Origin: Paenibacillus oryzisoli
Lineage (GTDB): Bacteria; Bacillota; Bacilli; Paenibacillales; NBRC-103111
Assembly: GCF_001653565.1 (NCBI RefSeq)
Contig: NZ_LYPB01000071.1
Span: forward strand, 126,321-190,320
DNA: 64,000 nt
Reading direction: 5' to 3'
Position 1 is the first letter of the stretch. Every line of letters begins with the position of its first letter. Under the pieces are notes generated by a model, which was not told the DNA's origin, searched no databases, and saw only the letters and a program-made list of their open reading frames with translations. The translations under genes were made by a program, and so were the position numbers. Below are positions 10,288 to 20,013 of this stretch, in pieces.

Positions 10288-10704
10288 ATGAGATGGATGG
10301 GCTTGGATTATGGGGATAAAACCATCGGTGTCGCATTAAGCGATGAGCTTGGATGGACAGCCCAAGGGCTTGAAGTGATTCGCCGCAATAAGCCGGGAGA
10401 AGACATTGAACGGCTTATCCAGATTGTTAATGAATATGGCGTATCGCAAGTGGTCGTCGGGTTACCCAAGAATATGAATAATACGATTGGGCCTCGCGGC
10501 GAGATTGCGATTGCTTTTTCAGAAGAATTAAAACAAAAGATCAGTGTACCAGTACACCTATGGGATGAGCGATTAACAACCGTAGCTGCGACACGGACGC
10601 TTCTTGAAGCGGATGTAAGCCGTAAGAAACGGAAGCTAGTCATTGATAAGATGGCTGCACAGCTTATTCTACAAGGGTACATGGATGCCAATATGAAGAG
10701 GTGA
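10288..10704 (+). CDS. ruvX: Holliday junction resolvase-like RuvX (YqgF)
   Basis: A 138-residue RNase H-fold protein. MRWMGLDYGDKTIGVALSDELG carries the first catalytic aspartate, VVVGLPKNMNNTIGPRGE the substrate loop, and LWDERLTTVAATRTL plus the DKMAAQLILQGY end the remaining acidic residues. YqgF proteins act in pre-16S rRNA processing and possibly junction resolution. Seventeen bases after ireB and immediately before the DUF1292 gene, so clearly one operon. Confidence 0.95.
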   Translation: MRWMGLDYGDKTIGVALSDELGWTAQGLEVIRRNKPGEDIERLIQIVNEYGVSQVVVGLPKNMNNTIGPRGEIAIAFSEELKQKISVPVHLWDERLTTVAATRTLLEADVSRKKRKLVIDKMAAQLILQGYMDANMKR

Positions 10705-10710
10705 ATGAAC

Positions 10711-11019
10711 GTGTCCAAAGAAGAATTGCGTGAAGAAGAACCAGAAATCATTTACATCCCGGACGATGAAGGCAACGAAGAAGAGTTCGAGGTTATCATG
10801 AAATTCGAAGTGGACGGTTCAGATAAGAAATATATGATGGTTGTGCCTACAGACGGCGGAGATGAAGAATCCGACGAAGTGTATGCATTCCGTTACGAAG
10901 AAGACGATGATGGCGAGGATCTGAAATTATTCACCATTGACGACGAAGAAGAATGGAACATTGTGGAAGAAACGTTCAACACCCTAATGGCGGAGTTCGA
11001 TGAGGAAGAAGAAGCATGA
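10711..11019 (+). CDS. DUF1292 protein (YrzB-like), copy 1
   Basis: About 102 residues, extremely acidic (runs of D/E), with the DUF1292 core KKYMMVVPTDGGDEESDEVYAFRYEEDDDGEDLKLFTIDDEEEW. Role unknown. GTG at 10711 has 8-nt spacing from GAGGTG; the ATG at 10705, directly after the ruvX stop, is too close to that site. Its last codons overlap the next gene by four bases (ATGA). Confidence 0.87.
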   Translation: MSKEELREEEPEIIYIPDDEGNEEEFEVIMKFEVDGSDKKYMMVVPTDGGDEESDEVYAFRYEEDDDGEDLKLFTIDDEEEWNIVEETFNTLMAEFDEEEEA

Positions 11020-11315
11020 GTTCGACAACACCTTCTGATGTATTGCGCAAAACTTACGGGGATGATATCCTGTTGTCTGACGACCAAAGTGAGTCAACGG
11101 TATATCAACTTCTGAAAGAATTCGTCTATGAGAACCAAACGTATGCTGTTATGCAATCGGAAGCGTTGAAGAAGGAAGATGAAGTTGCCCTTTTTCGTGT
11201 CGTTTCCGGTGCAGATGGTGAATATGAATTAGTTACCATAGACGATGACGATGAGTGGGAGACGGTTTCGGAGCTGTACGACGAAATGGTTTTCCCTGAG
11301 CAGAATGACTTTTAA
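11016..11315 (+). CDS. DUF1292 protein, copy 2
   Basis: A 99-residue acidic protein related to its upstream neighbour: FVYENQTYAVMQSEALKKEDEVALFRVVSGADGEYELVTIDDDDEWETVSELYDEM. It overlaps the first DUF1292 gene by ATGA, implying translational coupling. The pair looks like a tandem duplication that has diverged, copy 1 being much richer in acidic residues. A terminator follows. Confidence 0.85.
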   Translation: MSSTTPSDVLRKTYGDDILLSDDQSESTVYQLLKEFVYENQTYAVMQSEALKKEDEVALFRVVSGADGEYELVTIDDDDEWETVSELYDEMVFPEQNDF

Positions 11316-11325
11316 GAAGTAGATA

Positions 11326-11354
11326 ACCGAGCGGATGATATCCGCTCGGTTTTG
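11326..11354 (+). terminator. Terminator of the alaS-to-DUF1292 region
   Basis: ACCGAGCGGAT (11326-11336) pairs perfectly with ATCCGCTCGGT (11340-11350), then TTTTG. Confidence 0.9.
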
Positions 11355-11435
11355 TTGTGCATATGGTTAATGCTAGTTAGGGAAGCTACAGCCAAAGACT
11401 AGATGAGGGACATTCTTAGGAGGAATCGAACCGTT

Positions 11436-12539
11436 GTGAATATGGATGATGAGCTAGAAGAATTACAGAAGCCTAAGCGCAAAGTGCTGAAGTGGGTATT
11501 GCTTAGCTTTGGTATTGCCCTGTTGCTTCTTCTCGGCACAGCCGCCGGCATTGGATTGTTTATTGCGAGTGCGCTGCAGCCTGTTGACGCTTCTGACCAA
11601 GAGGTCCGTGTATCTATCCCACAAGGCGCCAGTTCGATCAAGATCGCAGATGAACTAGAAACGAAGGGACTTATTAAGAATTCTTCCATTTTCACGTACT
11701 ATTTAAAGTTTAAAAAGCAAGGTTCCAAATTTCAAGCTGGTGAATATACGATGAAGCCAGGCATGACATTTGAAGCGATGATTGATAAACTCAACAAAGG
11801 AGATGTCGTGAAAGAAGAAATGATTCGCATCACGATTCCTGAAGGTTATACCATCGATCAAATTGCGACTAAGGTCAGTGAACAGAGTACTTGGAAGAAA
11901 GAAACGTTTCTGGGGATAGTCGATGATCCTGCGGGCTTTCCTAATGAGTCAACAGCATCCATTCCAGATACGAAAAATATCAGACATCGACTAGAGGGGT
12001 ATATTTTCCCCGAAACGTACGAATTTAAGAAAGGCTCTACTGAAAAGGAATTCGTCGAACGTTCCTTAGAACAACTAGAGAAGATGCTTGCGACGCTTCC
12101 GCCGGATTGGAAGGACAAGTTGAAGGCTCGTAATCTCTCCATTCATCAAATGCTGACCATTGCTTCGTTAATCGAGCGTGAGGTTGTTGTTGATACAGAG
12201 CGTGCTACGGTTTCTGGGGTCATCGTGAATCGTCTGAAAATGAATATGCCACTTCAGATCGATGCCACTGTTCAGTATTTATTCGATAAGTCGAAGGATC
12301 GTTTGTTGGAAAAGGACCTTCAAATTCAAAGTCCATATAATACGTACTTGAATACAGGATTGCCACCAGGTCCGATCGCAAGCCCTAGCCTAGCTTCTAT
12401 CAAGGCGGCGATTTATCCAGAAGAAACGAAATATCTGTTCTATGTGACGAAGAAGGATGGAACCATGGGTCATTTATTTGCGGAAACCTTTGAAGAGCAC
12501 AAGAAGAATATAGCTAATAGTAAAAAAGCCACGAATTAA
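11436..12539 (+). CDS. mltG: Endolytic murein transglycosylase MltG
   Basis: Membrane-anchored YceG-like lytic transglycosylase that cuts nascent glycan strands. A short charged cytoplasmic N-terminus precedes one transmembrane helix (VLLSFGIALLLLLGTAAGIG), a LysM-like segment (VRVSIPQGASSIKIADEL) and the catalytic domain with the essential glutamate in LTIASLIEREV; the C-terminal PGPIASPSLASIKAAIYP and FYVTKKDGTMGHLFAETFEEH are signatures. Length about 367 residues from the GTG at 11436, chosen because AGGAGG lies upstream (spacing 12, rather long); ATG at 11403 is possible. Confidence 0.95.
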   Translation: MNMDDELEELQKPKRKVLKWVLLSFGIALLLLLGTAAGIGLFIASALQPVDASDQEVRVSIPQGASSIKIADELETKGLIKNSSIFTYYLKFKKQGSKFQAGEYTMKPGMTFEAMIDKLNKGDVVKEEMIRITIPEGYTIDQIATKVSEQSTWKKETFLGIVDDPAGFPNESTASIPDTKNIRHRLEGYIFPETYEFKKGSTEKEFVERSLEQLEKMLATLPPDWKDKLKARNLSIHQMLTIASLIEREVVVDTERATVSGVIVNRLKMNMPLQIDATVQYLFDKSKDRLLEKDLQIQSPYNTYLNTGLPPGPIASPSLASIKAAIYPEETKYLFYVTKKDGTMGHLFAETFEEHKKNIANSKKATN

Positions 12540-12562
12540 GTTGACAGAAGGTAGGTAAGCAC

Positions 12563-13489
12563 GTGAATAAACCAGAATTAGTCATCAGCTGTGGTTCAAT
12601 CGCTGATTTGAAACAAATGATACTCGCAGGTGCAGATGCCGTAATTATAGGAGAAGATCGCTATGGTCTTCGTTTGCCAGGCGAAGTACAGCTGAATGAG
12701 ATCGAGGAAGCTGTCGCATGGGCTCACGAACGGAATGCGAAAGTGTATGTCGCGGTTAATAATATCTTAGATAATCAAACACTCGGTGGTTTAAAAGAGT
12801 ACTTAGCTGCTATTCAGACATATGGAGTTGACGCCATCATTTTCGGAGATCCAGCAGTCGTCATGACGGTTCGTCAATTACCGGAGCCACTGCCTCTTCA
12901 TTGGAATGCGGAAATGACCTCGACGAATTATGCTACAGCGAATTATTGGGGCAGGCAAGGCGCAGTTCGCGTTGTTCTGGCGAGAGAGTTGAACATGGAG
13001 CAGGTGCTGGATTTTAAAGCAAAGTCAGAGATTGCTGTTGAAGTTCAAGTGCATGGGATTACGAATATTTATCACTCCAAGCGTGAGCTGGTCAAGAACT
13101 ATATGGCACATCAAGGGACGAAGATCGAAGAGGATCGTTCCAAAGGACGAGGACTATTTCTTATCGAACATGAACGACGTGACCAACGGTATCCTGTTTA
13201 TGAGGATCGCAATGGCACACATATAATGAGTTCCGAGGACTTTTGTATGTTGGAAAATTTGCCAGAGCTTATCGACGGACAAGTGGATAGTTTGAAAATT
13301 GAAGGTTTGCTCAAGTCATCGCAATACAATGAAACAGTCGTGAGAAGCTATCGCGCTGCAATTGATGCTTATTGTGCAAACCCTGAAGGCTACGAATTTC
13401 AGCAAGACTGGCTGGATGCGATTGTGGAGCTACAGGATCCAGAGCGTGAGCTCAGTTTCGGATTTTTCTATAAAGAACAGGTATATTGA
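12563..13489 (+). CDS. Peptidase U32-type tRNA hydroxylation protein, TrhP1/YrrN type
   Basis: A 308-residue U32-family protein. In Bacillus the pair YrrN/YrrO (TrhP1/TrhP2) supports prephenate-dependent 5-hydroxylation of U34 in tRNA. The N-terminal barrel pattern GADAVIIGEDRYGLR matches, but the cysteine-rich cluster of the larger paralogue is absent, as expected for the short member. Start GTG at 12563. It lies 25 bp before the second U32 gene. No trmR/yrrM O-methyltransferase gene is seen upstream, where Bacillus has one. Confidence 0.85.
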   Translation: MNKPELVISCGSIADLKQMILAGADAVIIGEDRYGLRLPGEVQLNEIEEAVAWAHERNAKVYVAVNNILDNQTLGGLKEYLAAIQTYGVDAIIFGDPAVVMTVRQLPEPLPLHWNAEMTSTNYATANYWGRQGAVRVVLARELNMEQVLDFKAKSEIAVEVQVHGITNIYHSKRELVKNYMAHQGTKIEEDRSKGRGLFLIEHERRDQRYPVYEDRNGTHIMSSEDFCMLENLPELIDGQVDSLKIEGLLKSSQYNETVVRSYRAAIDAYCANPEGYEFQQDWLDAIVELQDPERELSFGFFYKEQVY

Positions 13490-13514
13490 TTGAAGAAAGA
13501 AGGTGCTCTCCTAG

Positions 13515-14798
13515 ATGACGACAGCCATAGAAGCACGAGCCAGGGGCAAGCGTGTAAGACTTGATAAGCCGGAGCTTCTAGCTCCAGCAGGTAATTTGGA
13601 AAAGCTTAAATTTGCGATTCATTATGGCGCAGATGCTGTATATATCGGTGGACAGAAATATGGTTTGCGTTCGAATGCGGATAATTTTTCCAAAGAGGAA
13701 ATGCGTGAAGGCGTCGAATTTGCGAAGCAATACGGGGCCAAAGTATTCGTGGCCACGAATATCTACGCACATAATGAGGACATTGAAGGTTTAGATGAGT
13801 ACTTGCGAGGACTGCAGGAGGTCGGTATTTCGGCTATTATCGCCGCAGATCCGATCATTATGGAGACGTGTCGCCGCGTTGCACCTGAACTCGAAGTTCA
13901 CGTTAGTACGCAGCAGTCCGTCATGAACTGGCAAACGGTACAATTCTGGAAAGATCAAGGCATAGAGCGGGTCGTATTGGCGCGTGAGGTCAGTATGCAG
14001 GAAATCGATGAAATCAAAGCGCATGTAGATGTCGAAATTGAAGCTTTTATTCATGGCGCCATGTGCAGTTCGTATTCGGGGCGTTGTGTGTTATCGAATC
14101 ATTTTACGGATCGCGATTCGAACCGCGGCGGCTGCTCGCAATCATGCCGATGGAAATATGATTTATTTACCAAGGATCAACCGCTGGATGATCCGCTCGC
14201 AACGGATTTCCCTATGTTTGCTGAGGATGATGATGCTTTCACCATGGGCTCCAAGGATTTAAGCATGATTGATCATATCGCGGATATGATTGAATCGGGT
14301 GTGGATAGCTTCAAGATTGAAGGGAGAATGAAGAGCATCCATTATGTGGCAACAGTCGTGAACGCCTATCGCCAGGCAATCGATGCTTACTTCGAGGATC
14401 CTGAGCATTTCAAGCTCAATCCGGTTTGGCAGGATGAGATTCATAAAGCGGCGAATCGACCTCTAAACGATGGATTCTTCTATGAAGCTCCAGGTCATGA
14501 AGACCACATTTTTGAACCGGAAGATAAGGTTGTTGGCTTTGATTTCGTTGGTTTAGTTATGGACTATAACGCAGATACTGGTGTTGCACTAATTCAGCAA
14601 AGAAATCATTTCAAGTCCCATCAAGAGATTGAATTCTTCGGCCCTGAAGGGACACATTTTAAACAAACAGTTGGAATGATCCAAGATGAAGTGGGTCAAG
14701 AATTAAATGCTGCTCGACATCCGCTGCAGTTGGTACAGATAAAAACTGTATTACCTGTAAAAAAATGGGATATGATGCGTAAAAAAACAGGAAAATAG
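13515..14798 (+). CDS. Peptidase U32-type tRNA hydroxylation protein, TrhP2/YrrO type
   Basis: A 427-residue U32-family protein. PELLAPAGNLEKLKFAIHYGADAVYIGG is the typical N-terminus; the U32 signature with four conserved cysteines (CSSYSGRCVLSNHF and GGCSQSCRW) probably ligates an Fe-S cluster. The C-terminal beta domain starts near residue 330. Paired with the short U32 gene just upstream; both should act in wobble-uridine hydroxylation. A strong terminator follows. Confidence 0.9.
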   Translation: MTTAIEARARGKRVRLDKPELLAPAGNLEKLKFAIHYGADAVYIGGQKYGLRSNADNFSKEEMREGVEFAKQYGAKVFVATNIYAHNEDIEGLDEYLRGLQEVGISAIIAADPIIMETCRRVAPELEVHVSTQQSVMNWQTVQFWKDQGIERVVLAREVSMQEIDEIKAHVDVEIEAFIHGAMCSSYSGRCVLSNHFTDRDSNRGGCSQSCRWKYDLFTKDQPLDDPLATDFPMFAEDDDAFTMGSKDLSMIDHIADMIESGVDSFKIEGRMKSIHYVATVVNAYRQAIDAYFEDPEHFKLNPVWQDEIHKAANRPLNDGFFYEAPGHEDHIFEPEDKVVGFDFVGLVMDYNADTGVALIQQRNHFKSHQEIEFFGPEGTHFKQTVGMIQDEVGQELNAARHPLQLVQIKTVLPVKKWDMMRKKTGK

Positions 14799-14805
14799 TA
14801 CCATG

Positions 14806-14847
14806 GAAGCTTTCTCCAGTCTAAGTTATAGTGGAGAAAGCTTTTTT
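14806..14847 (+). terminator. Terminator of the U32 operon
   Basis: AAGCTTTCTCCA (14807-14818) and TGGAGAAAGCTT (14832-14843) form a perfect 12-bp stem followed by TTTTTT. Confidence 0.92.
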
Positions 14848-14977
14848 AATTATTTGTATCGTTTTATAAAGGATATTGGAAATGAATGTCGAAATTTAGG
14901 TATAACGACGCATGTAAACCTTTTCATTGAGCAGGCATTCAAAGAAGGTTAATTAGAAACTAATGGTGGTGAACGAA

Positions 14978-17155
14978 ATGACAAAAAAACTCCAAGGTAT
15001 CCGCGCTATTGTAAACAAAGTAGTTCAAGCAACAGGTCAAGTTCGAAGGGGTCGAAACGTTGACACTGCAGGTGGTGGATCTTCTTCACCGAATGGTACA
15101 TACGCTTTCAAAGGTCCAGGCAACATTAAGCTCGAAAACCCTGTGAAATCAGTAGGTATGAAGTTATTTTTAATGTTTTTTATTAGTATTTTGTTTTTCG
15201 TTCTTGTAGTAGGGATGATTTCGTATTCCGTCTCCAAAAGTGTTATTAAGAATAAGGTGTCCGAATCCAGTTTACAAACCGTTACACAAGCAGGTCAGAA
15301 GTTAGATTTCCTGTATCAGACTTTCGATGATGTATCCTTACAAATTATGCTTAATAAAGAATTGCAAGATTTACTTGATAAGATTCCTAAGTTAGAGGCA
15401 TCTTCTTATGAATCACTAGATGTTACACGTCAATTAACAGAGAAATTAAACGTCGTTACCTTCTCAAATAAATCAATTAAGACATTACATCTATACCGTC
15501 CAGATGGTAAGTTGATTGTGATCACGGGTGCAGGCGGCGCTCCGGTGGCTGAGAATTCAGCTTCAACAGATTGGTTTAAAGCAACGGTAGAAAATGCAGG
15601 CAAAGTCACATGGTTGGATAGCCAAACCAAAGGATATTCCAGTAGTTCCAACAACACGTTTGCGATCAGCCGTCTGATGCGTAATACGTTAACGAATTCG
15701 TCAACAGCTGTACTAGTTCTAGAACTAGGCACAGAAATTTTAACGAAAGAGCTTAGCGGAATGTCATTAGGGGATGACAGTAATGTCATTATTACGAATG
15801 CAGCGAACAAGAACATCGCTGCCAAAGACATGACGACTATAGGCAAAGAATCATCTGTTCAGCTCACGAAAGAGCAGATTGAAGAGGAACATGGTTCCTT
15901 CATCACGAAAGATGATCACTTGGTTGCCTTCTACAAGTCAGCCGTATCAGGCTGGAACTTGGTCGGTGATATACCAGTAAGTGCGTTAGTGAAAGATGCG
16001 AAGAAGATTTACAACTACACGCTTCTGATTGCCTTATTTGCAGCGATTGCAGCGGTTATTATCGGTATCATCGTAGCGAGAATGATTGGCAGCCCACTCA
16101 TTAATCTTCGTAACCTGATGCAGCAAGGTGCCAAAGGTAAACTTACCGTTCGTGCCAATTACAAGTCCAAGGATGAGATTGGCCAACTAGGTGCAAGCTT
16201 TGACGTCATGATGCAGCAGATCACGACATTGGTACAACAAACAAGTACGTCTGCACAAGCCGTATTTGAAACAGCGCAAGAATTGACGAATTCCTCCAAA
16301 GTAACGGCAACAGCGGCAAGAGAAATTGCTGTGGCGACGGATGAAATTTCTAATGGCGCAGGCGGTTTAGCAACGGAGTCTGAGAAAGGCAACGAGCTAA
16401 CACACCATATTGGTATTCAAATGAAGCAAGTAATTGAAGCCAATCTTGAAATGGGAACTGCGGCAGCGGATGTACAAACGTCCAGTGAACTTGGAACGAA
16501 GTATATGTCAGAGTTGATTGCCAAAACGAACCTAACGGAAGAAATGATTCGTTCCATGGTTGATAAAGTGGATAAACTGAAAGAAAGTACACGTTCGATC
16601 CGTAAAATTTTGGATCTCTTGAATAACATTTCGAAGCAAACGAACATCTTATCTTTGAATGCCACGATTGAAGCGGCACGTGCAGGCACAGCGGGCAAAG
16701 GTTTCATGGTCGTTGCGGATGAAATTCGTAAACTTGCGGATCAGTCCAAACAATCGATCGATGTTGTTGGACAAATTACCGAAACGATTCAAGGCGAAAT
16801 CGATGAAACTGTTAAAGTTCTTTCAACAGCAACCCCAATTTTCCAAGAGCAGATTATGGCTGTTAAAGAAGCAGATACGATTTTCAAACAAGTAACGAAT
16901 CACATGGGCGGCTTTATTGTTCAGTTGAGCACGGTTAGTGATTCTATATCTACGCTAGAACAATCCCAAGTGGTACTGTCTGATGCGATGACGAATGTCA
17001 GTGCAGTTGCTGAGGAGTCGTTGGCCACTTCCGAGGAAGTTGCTTCCCTAAGTTCCGAACAGCTGAGCATTAGTGATGGTTTGGTGAAATTGTCAGACAA
17101 GCTGGATCAACTATCGCAATCATTGACCGATACGTTATCCAAATTCGAAGTATAA
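14978..17155 (+). CDS. Methyl-accepting chemotaxis protein
   Basis: A 725-residue transmembrane receptor. TM1 is at about residues 64-86, a Cache-like extracellular sensor spans about 90-340, TM2 about 347-372, then a HAMP domain and the cytoplasmic signalling domain with the hairpin tip [39 protein letters not shown]. The ligand is unknown. An unusually long (about 60 residues) hydrophilic N-terminal tail, rich in Gly/Ser/Arg, precedes TM1. The start at 14978 follows GGTGGTGA. Monocistronic, with a terminator after it. Confidence 0.95.
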   Translation: MTKKLQGIRAIVNKVVQATGQVRRGRNVDTAGGGSSSPNGTYAFKGPGNIKLENPVKSVGMKLFLMFFISILFFVLVVGMISYSVSKSVIKNKVSESSLQTVTQAGQKLDFLYQTFDDVSLQIMLNKELQDLLDKIPKLEASSYESLDVTRQLTEKLNVVTFSNKSIKTLHLYRPDGKLIVITGAGGAPVAENSASTDWFKATVENAGKVTWLDSQTKGYSSSSNNTFAISRLMRNTLTNSSTAVLVLELGTEILTKELSGMSLGDDSNVIITNAANKNIAAKDMTTIGKESSVQLTKEQIEEEHGSFITKDDHLVAFYKSAVSGWNLVGDIPVSALVKDAKKIYNYTLLIALFAAIAAVIIGIIVARMIGSPLINLRNLMQQGAKGKLTVRANYKSKDEIGQLGASFDVMMQQITTLVQQTSTSAQAVFETAQELTNSSKVTATAAREIAVATDEISNGAGGLATESEKGNELTHHIGIQMKQVIEANLEMGTAAADVQTSSELGTKYMSELIAKTNLTEEMIRSMVDKVDKLKESTRSIRKILDLLNNISKQTNILSLNATIEAARAGTAGKGFMVVADEIRKLADQSKQSIDVVGQITETIQGEIDETVKVLSTATPIFQEQIMAVKEADTIFKQVTNHMGGFIVQLSTVSDSISTLEQSQVVLSDAMTNVSAVAEESLATSEEVASLSSEQLSISDGLVKLSDKLDQLSQSLTDTLSKFEV

Positions 17156-17171
17156 GTGCAAGTAGACGAGT

Positions 17172-17199
17172 CCACTCTCCAATAGGAGGGTGGATTTTT
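17172..17199 (+). terminator. Terminator of the first chemotaxis receptor gene
   Basis: CCACTCTCC pairs with GGAGGGTGG (one G-T pair) around AATA, followed by a T-rich stretch. Confidence 0.8.
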
Positions 17200-17296
17200 C
17201 TCGTTTTTACGAAAAAGATCCGGTTTGACTAGAAGTCAGAATGCCGATACTGGAAGTAATGAGGTTATTCTGAACCATACCAAAGGGGATCGTACA

Positions 17297-19117
17297 ATGA
17301 GTGAGAATCAATTATCATCGATGGAGAAGAGACGCATGTTTTTGATGCTCTTTTTGATTCTGCTTATATTTGCATGTCTATTCGGCAAGTTGTTCTGGAT
17401 CCAAATAGCGGCAACGGAAAGTTATTCATCGCGAGGGATCAATTTGGTGAAAAATTCGGTGATCCAGAGGCAACGCGCGCTTGTCTTAGAGAGTGGAAGA
17501 GGCGAGATACTAGATCGCAATCTACAGCCTTTGACTGGCAAAATTGTGAACGCGTTAGTCGCCTTCCCAATCAACAGTGAATTTGCAATGAATGGGGGAG
17601 AAGTGAGCCAGTTAGCTCGCGTCTTGAAAACGAATAGGGAAAGTTGGATCGCATTTGCACGTAACTTGAAAGAGCCACAAGTATGGGGAACGCAAGATGG
17701 GGGGAAGGCGGTCTCCTTAAGCTCCCAACAAGTGAAGGAAATAGATGGGTTAGGACTCGCTAGCATTAAGGTGGTGGAAATGGAAGACCGCTATCCTACG
17801 GGTATGACTGCGCGTCAGTTAGTTGGTTTTATCGGTCAAAATCCAGATCGGGTGATGCAGATTTACGGTTCTGATTTGGAAAAAGGGCGTGTTGCCCTAA
17901 CTTCAAAGATTGGTGGAGCAGGCCTTGAGAAGTCTTTCGATTCGTGGCTGCGCGGTGTGGGTGAAACCTCAATTTCTTATTTCACAGATGCGGGAAAAAG
18001 GCCTCTTGCAGGGTTGGATGCACGGATGATCGCTCCGGATAACTCGTACTACCCTGTGAAGCTAATAACAACGTTAGACAGCGACGTGCAGCAGCAAATA
18101 GAAGCGCTCATGGACAAGCTGCATATTCGTGAGGGAGCGGCCGTTGTACAGGAAGCATCAGATGGCGATGTGCTCGCCATGGCGAGCAGGCCGAATTATA
18201 GTCCATTACAAGTGGACTTAGCTAGTAATAATTGGAGCAATTACGCAATCAAGGCAACGGCGCCAGGGTCGATCTTCAAAACCATTGTAGCCGCGGCGGC
18301 GTTGGATGAGAAACTTGTGAATCCTACGGAAACGTTTAATTGTGAAGGTGCGCTTGGGAAGTATGGCTTTACTTGCTGGAGGAGGGATGGGCATGGACCT
18401 TTAACCCTAGAAGAAGGATACGCCCAGTCATGTAATATCGTGTTTGCGAACGTGATGCAGCGTCTAACGGCCGCTCAACTAGAGACATATGCCAATAAGC
18501 TAGGCGTGCTTAATGAGGTAGGATGGACAGGGAAAACGGATATGAGAGATGTTTTTGAACAATTCGACTCGGAGGAGAAAGGGCAATTATTTGCTGCGCA
18601 TACCCCAGAGACGGATGAGGGGGTTCTGATGCAAACAGCGATCGGTCAAAGGGATGTTAGAATGACGCCACTACAGGCGTCGAATATGGTTGTAACTCTG
18701 TTGAATGAGGGGAAGGGTTTTACCCCTCGGGTTGTGCAGGAAATACAGTATCAAACAGGGCGTCAGATGGAGGCATTTCCTGTTAAAAGATTAAATTCTG
18801 ATGCTGGCAGCATATCAGCGACAACGAGTCGCACTTTGCTCAGTTGGATGAGGGAAGTTGTTACAGAAGGAACAGGGCAAGGCCTACAGGGGGCGAAGTG
18901 GAAACTGGCAGGGAAGTCCGGAACAGCACAAATTCAAAATGGCAAGCAAGAAAAAGTGAATCAATGGTTTATTGGCTATGGTCCTGTGGAGACGCCACAA
19001 TATGCCGTATCTGTCGTCATCAAAAACACAGACCCAACTGAAAGTAATAAGGCAATTCCTTTATTTAAGGGGATCATGGACATTTTGGCGAGTCAAGGGT
19101 TGTCAAACAGCAAATAA
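17297..19117 (+). CDS. Class B penicillin-binding protein (D,D-transpeptidase)
   Basis: Cell-wall transpeptidase of about 606 residues. A single N-terminal transmembrane helix (FLMLFLILLIFACLFGKLFW) is followed by the PBP dimerisation domain and the transpeptidase domain with SxxK in APGSIFKTIV, an S-x-N box in YAQSCNIVFAN and KSGTAQ. Similar to SpoVD/PBP2-type proteins; no PASTA domain is seen at the C-terminus. The start at 17297 follows AAAGGGGA; an earlier ATG-less extension to 17225 lacks a site. Which division or elongation complex it serves cannot be told. Confidence 0.93.
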   Translation: MSENQLSSMEKRRMFLMLFLILLIFACLFGKLFWIQIAATESYSSRGINLVKNSVIQRQRALVLESGRGEILDRNLQPLTGKIVNALVAFPINSEFAMNGGEVSQLARVLKTNRESWIAFARNLKEPQVWGTQDGGKAVSLSSQQVKEIDGLGLASIKVVEMEDRYPTGMTARQLVGFIGQNPDRVMQIYGSDLEKGRVALTSKIGGAGLEKSFDSWLRGVGETSISYFTDAGKRPLAGLDARMIAPDNSYYPVKLITTLDSDVQQQIEALMDKLHIREGAAVVQEASDGDVLAMASRPNYSPLQVDLASNNWSNYAIKATAPGSIFKTIVAAAALDEKLVNPTETFNCEGALGKYGFTCWRRDGHGPLTLEEGYAQSCNIVFANVMQRLTAAQLETYANKLGVLNEVGWTGKTDMRDVFEQFDSEEKGQLFAAHTPETDEGVLMQTAIGQRDVRMTPLQASNMVVTLLNEGKGFTPRVVQEIQYQTGRQMEAFPVKRLNSDAGSISATTSRTLLSWMREVVTEGTGQGLQGAKWKLAGKSGTAQIQNGKQEKVNQWFIGYGPVETPQYAVSVVIKNTDPTESNKAIPLFKGIMDILASQGLSNSK

Positions 19118-19191
19118 CAGGTATGATGGAGGTTAAGTCTATTTGGCTACCCATGCCAATGACACATACTAAATTCAGGAGATCTAACCTT

Positions 19192-20013
19192 ATGCTTACC
19201 CAATTGCCTTCAACCTTACGAGTGCTTGATCGTTCAAAAAATACAGAATCCCAATCGATTTTATATGCTTTTGCTTTAGAAGAACTCTTATGCCGTGCAA
19301 TTGGGCAGGGAACATCCCCCATTCTACATATTTGGCGGCATCCACGCGCGTTCGTTATGGGGTTAAGAGACAGCAGATTGCTAGGCGCTGCGCAAGCAGA
19401 TGAATGGCTCCGAAGTCAAGGTTATGATACTGCTGTACGCAATTCGGGTGGAGCGGCAGTACCTTTGGATAGGGGAGTCGTTAATATATCTTTGCTGCTC
19501 CCGAAGGGTGCAGGAGATATGGAGCACCGCAAAGATTTTGAGGGGATGGTCGGCTTGATTCGAGACGTAATGGCTTCCATTACGGATCAAATTGACCAAG
19601 GAGAAATTATTGGTTCCTTTTGCCCGGGAGAATTCGATCTGAGCATTGGTGGGCGTAAATTCTGTGGAATAGCACAGCGCAGACAGCAGCTTGCCATCTC
19701 TGTACAAGCTTTCCTAATCATCGAAGGGCGCGGCGAGGAAAAGGCTGCATTGGCTCGCGGATTTTATGAGAGGGCTGCAATCTCGGCTGCCAAGCATGAT
19801 TATCCGACGGTTGTGCAGGAAAGCATGTCGAGTTTAGCGGAGTGCTTGCAGCTGCCGTTAACAGCGGAGATGTTCGTAGAGCAGCTCCGGCGGGTGATGG
19901 ACACCGCAGGGATCCAGTTTACCCAGGCCGGAGATATCGCCGGCTATCCCACTGAATCCCAGGTGCATGACATGATTGCTTTAATGAAAGGTCGCTACGG
20001 CATTTCAACCTAA
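19192..20013 (+). CDS. lipL: Octanoyl-[GcvH]:protein N-octanoyltransferase (LipL-like)
   Basis: A 273-residue member of the biotin/lipoate ligase fold. NSGGAAVPLDRGVVNISLLLP is the family core, and the catalytic cysteine is probably C144 in GSFCPGEFDLSIGGRKFCGIAQRR, the arrangement of LipL rather than LipM. LipL moves octanoyl from GcvH to E2 subunits such as PdhC. That the pdh operon begins less than 1 kb downstream supports the role. The start at 19192 follows CAGGAGAT; the longer frame to 19123 has a poorer site. Its 3' end overlaps the convergent esterase gene by 9 bp. Confidence 0.85.
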   Translation: MLTQLPSTLRVLDRSKNTESQSILYAFALEELLCRAIGQGTSPILHIWRHPRAFVMGLRDSRLLGAAQADEWLRSQGYDTAVRNSGGAAVPLDRGVVNISLLLPKGAGDMEHRKDFEGMVGLIRDVMASITDQIDQGEIIGSFCPGEFDLSIGGRKFCGIAQRRQQLAISVQAFLIIEGRGEEKAALARGFYERAAISAAKHDYPTVVQESMSSLAECLQLPLTAEMFVEQLRRVMDTAGIQFTQAGDIAGYPTESQVHDMIALMKGRYGIST

